8,416 nt of DNA from Gammaproteobacteria bacterium (GTDB lineage: Bacteria > Pseudomonadota > Gammaproteobacteria > Pseudomonadales > Azotimanducaceae_A): the NCBI GenBank assembly GCA_026713405.1, contig JAPOON010000634.1, positions 1 through 8,416 of the forward strand. Direction: 5' to 3'. Numbering within the stretch: the first letter of the stretch is position 1; each line of letters begins with the position of its first letter. Below, piece by piece: positions 6,623-8,416 of the stretch. The position numbers and the translations under genes were made by a program. The notes beneath the pieces are model-generated. The model was not told the DNA's origin. It made no database searches and saw only the letters and a list, made by a program, of their open reading frames with translations.

Positions 6623-7846
6623 ATGCCACGCGAAAACCACGCCAAGTTGGAGTCGAATTTGGGACTTACGCTCACTCCCGCGTTCGTTCGCACCGTCAAG
6701 CCCAGCTCGGGAACCCGCACTTACGGCGACGGACGGGGCGGCTACGGCCTCACGCTCGTCGTCCAATCCAACGGTTTCAAGCGCTGGTACCAGCGACTTC
6801 GCATCAAGGGAAGGGCGACCAACGTCGGCCTCGGCGGCTACCCACTCGTCACGCTCGCCGAAGCTCGCACCCTCGCTCTTGAGAACGCTCGCATCGCCCA
6901 CGCCGGCGACGATCCCCGCGAGACGCGCCAGCGCGAAATCCCGACCGTCGCCGATACCATGGAATCCGTCATCGAGCGAGACTCGCCCACCTGGCGCGAC
7001 GCCGCGCGCACCGCGCGCGAGTGGCGCAACGGCCTGAACCGCCACGCCGCCCGCATCATGACATTGCGCGTCGACGCCGTGACGAGCGCCGACTGCATCG
7101 CCGTACTCCGCGAAATGTGGCACACAAAGCGCGAAACGGCGGTAAAGATCAAACACCGCCTGTCTGCCATCTTCAAGCTCGCCATCGCGGAGGGCTACCG
7201 GACCGACAATCCTCTCGACGCCGCCAGCGCCGCGCTGCCCAATCGCCGCGGCGACGCTCAGCGGCCCCGACGCCAGGCTGCGCTCCCCTACCAAAAAGTC
7301 GCCGACGCGCTTGCCATCGTCCAAAACACCAGTGCCTGGACCGGCACCAAACTCGCGTTCCGCTTTCTTGTACTCACCGCGGCCCGCAGCGGCGAGGTGC
7401 GCGGAGCCACCTGGGATGAGATCGACCTGACCCGGGACGCCTGGATCATCCCCGACACCCGCATGAAGGCAGGCTCGCAGCACCGCGTCCCGCTGAGTTC
7501 CGCCGCAATGGCGGTCCTCGCCGAAGCACGCCAGATCGCGGACCACACCGGGCTTCTCTTCCCGAGCGTCACCGGGAAGGCCATGAGTGACGCCACACTG
7601 AGCAAGCTGCTCAAGGAGAACCATGTCGGCGCCGTTCCGCACGGCTTCCGATCCTCGTTCCGCGACTGGGCTGCCGAGAAGACGGGGTACCACCGCGACG
7701 TCATCGAACCTGCGCTCGCCCACCAGGTGGCCAACGACATCGAGGGAAGGTATCTCCGGACCGATCAGCTCGAGAAGCGCCGCGAACTCATGCAGGATTG
7801 GGCCGACTACCTCGGCCTCGGAGAACACACGCGCCGTTCCGCATAA
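6623..7846 (+). CDS. Tyrosine recombinase / integrase of a mobile element
   Basis: This is a site-specific recombinase that would integrate and excise a genomic island or prophage. From ATG 6623 it has 407 residues. The N-terminal Arm-type DNA-binding domain (DUF4102-like) covers about 15-100, with LTPAFVRTVK, YGDGRGGYGLTLVV and NVGLGGYPLVTLAEAR. A helical core-binding (SAM-like) domain spans about 107-205. The catalytic domain runs from about 220 to 400, with Arg255 (AARSGEVR), a candidate Lys282, His340 and Arg343 (HGFRSSFRDW), His367 (LAHQ) and the nucleophile Tyr377 (GRYLRTD). All catalytic residues are present, so it looks functional. The frame is open upstream to a TTG at 6536, but the extra 29 residues do not resemble the family, so ATG 6623 is preferred; its ribosome-binding site is weak. 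It reads away from rnr, into the presumed element, and converges with the next gene. Confidence 0.93.
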   Translation: MPRENHAKLESNLGLTLTPAFVRTVKPSSGTRTYGDGRGGYGLTLVVQSNGFKRWYQRLRIKGRATNVGLGGYPLVTLAEARTLALENARIAHAGDDPRETRQREIPTVADTMESVIERDSPTWRDAARTAREWRNGLNRHAARIMTLRVDAVTSADCIAVLREMWHTKRETAVKIKHRLSAIFKLAIAEGYRTDNPLDAASAALPNRRGDAQRPRRQAALPYQKVADALAIVQNTSAWTGTKLAFRFLVLTAARSGEVRGATWDEIDLTRDAWIIPDTRMKAGSQHRVPLSSAAMAVLAEARQIADHTGLLFPSVTGKAMSDATLSKLLKENHVGAVPHGFRSSFRDWAAEKTGYHRDVIEPALAHQVANDIEGRYLRTDQLEKRRELMQDWADYLGLGEHTRRSA

Positions 7847-7878
7847 CGCGGACCCGCATTTCCACGACGACGTCTCTC

Positions 7879-8416
7879 TTACTCGCCGCCAGGATTTGCG
7901 TCGGACCCGCCTACGGCTCGTACTATCGCCAGTTCCCACCCCTCGCGTTGCGTACGCAGGACCTCCGCAACGGCCGCGCACCGCCACCGATCCCACTCCA
8001 GTCCGCTCGCCCTCGCGGCTGACCAGACGCAGCCCTCCAGCCACGCGCGGTCCGATTCCTTCGCGTCTTCGGGCGTCAGCGTGGCCGCCAGCCGCCTTCC
8101 GAGACGAACCCCCGCAGCCGCTTCAGTCTCCGCCGCGAGCACGGCCTCCACTTTTTCCGCGAGTTCCGCTTGCTGCGCCGGCGACTGCTCGTGCGCGCGG
8201 ACCTTCACGGACCAGTTCCCGGCCTCGTCGCGATCGATCCGCGCCGCCACGACGCCGCTGCCCGCACGACCCTTCCAGCGCACGAACACGGGTGTCCGAC
8301 GCTCGGGGCGGTCGGGTTCGGCAAAGAGGCGCTTGTAGAGTCCGTCCGCGGTCACGTCATCTGGGTTCAGGCGCTCGGCGCGCGGGATCCCGCCCGCGCG
8401 ACGCGCCTCGTCGGCA
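7879..8416 (-). CDS. Unrecognised protein, 5' end beyond the window
   Basis: I do not recognise this protein. The frame stays open from the TAA at 7881-7879 to the right edge, giving at least 179 C-terminal residues. An internal GTG at 8355 could be a start, but the coding pattern continues upstream (RAERLNPDDVTADGLYKRLF), so the gene is probably longer. A segment with alternating hydrophobic residues (TPVFVRWKGRAGSGVVAARI) suggests a small beta-rich domain. A helical, Ala/Glu-rich stretch follows (AQQAELAEKVEAVLAAETEA). The C-terminal part is Trp-rich (AWLEGCVWSAARASGLEWDR). No membrane segment, signal peptide or catalytic motif is visible. It converges on the integrase with a 32-base gap and is likely element cargo. 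A long plus-strand frame does not compete with it, so the coding assignment is reasonable but not certain. Confidence 0.6.
   Translation of the reverse strand, partial: ADEARRAGGIPRAERLNPDDVTADGLYKRLFAEPDRPERRTPVFVRWKGRAGSGVVAARIDRDEAGNWSVKVRAHEQSPAQQAELAEKVEAVLAAETEAAAGVRLGRRLAATLTPEDAKESDRAWLEGCVWSAARASGLEWDRWRCAAVAEVLRTQREGWELAIVRAVGGSDANPGGE

Noticed and set aside
6614..8044. A 476-codon minus-strand frame opposite the integrase
   Set aside because: The plus-strand frame holds all the tyrosine-recombinase catalytic residues; the minus-strand product is Gly/Val/Arg-rich with no recognisable domain.
1..8416. CRISPR array, rRNA genes or insertion-sequence transposase
   Set aside because: No regularly spaced repeats, rRNA-like sequence or transposase frames were seen.

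Overview
The window comes from a high-GC proteobacterial chromosome, most likely a gammaproteobacterium. Its left three quarters (about 1-6450) form a conserved housekeeping block read entirely on the minus strand. In transcription order it holds rnr (RNase R), rlmB (23S rRNA 2'-O-methyltransferase), rpsF (S6), rpsR (S18), rplI (L9), dnaB (replicative helicase) and radA (branch-migration helicase, cut by the left edge). The order rnr-rlmB-rpsF-rpsR-rplI-dnaB is a well-known gammaproteobacterial arrangement. There is no priB between rpsF and rpsR, unlike enterobacteria, and no gene between dnaB and radA. The exact taxon cannot be read from the sequence.

The genes form tight transcription units. 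rlmB starts 13 bases after the rnr stop, rpsF and rpsR overlap by ATGA, and rpsR and rplI lie about 10 bases apart with the rplI ribosome-binding site across the rpsR stop. A GC hairpin with a T run after rplI probably ends the ribosomal-protein unit. dnaB and radA then form a second unit about 47 bases apart. Together these genes serve ribosome assembly, RNA turnover, replication and recombination.

At about 6450-6620 the composition changes. The stretch 6501-6620 has 52 G+C in 120 bases, against 39 in 60 just inside rnr at 6301-6360. This strip carries a bulged hairpin with a T tract, three copies of TGCACT/AGTGCA, and a tRNA-acceptor-like end (CCTCGGCACCA on the minus strand). To its right is an apparently intact tyrosine-recombinase integrase on the plus strand, then a convergent, unrecognised gene that runs off the right edge. 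This looks like the end of an integrated mobile element whose cargo lies mostly outside the window.

The most notable point is that rnr, which faces the element, lacks the N-terminal helix-turn-helix and both cold-shock/OB domains (roughly 220 residues by E. coli numbering) but keeps an intact RNB catalytic domain and S1 domain. I found no convincing evidence for a new multi-gene system inside the window. The leads are the truncated rnr, the element boundary, the long charged tail on S6, and the unknown partial gene.
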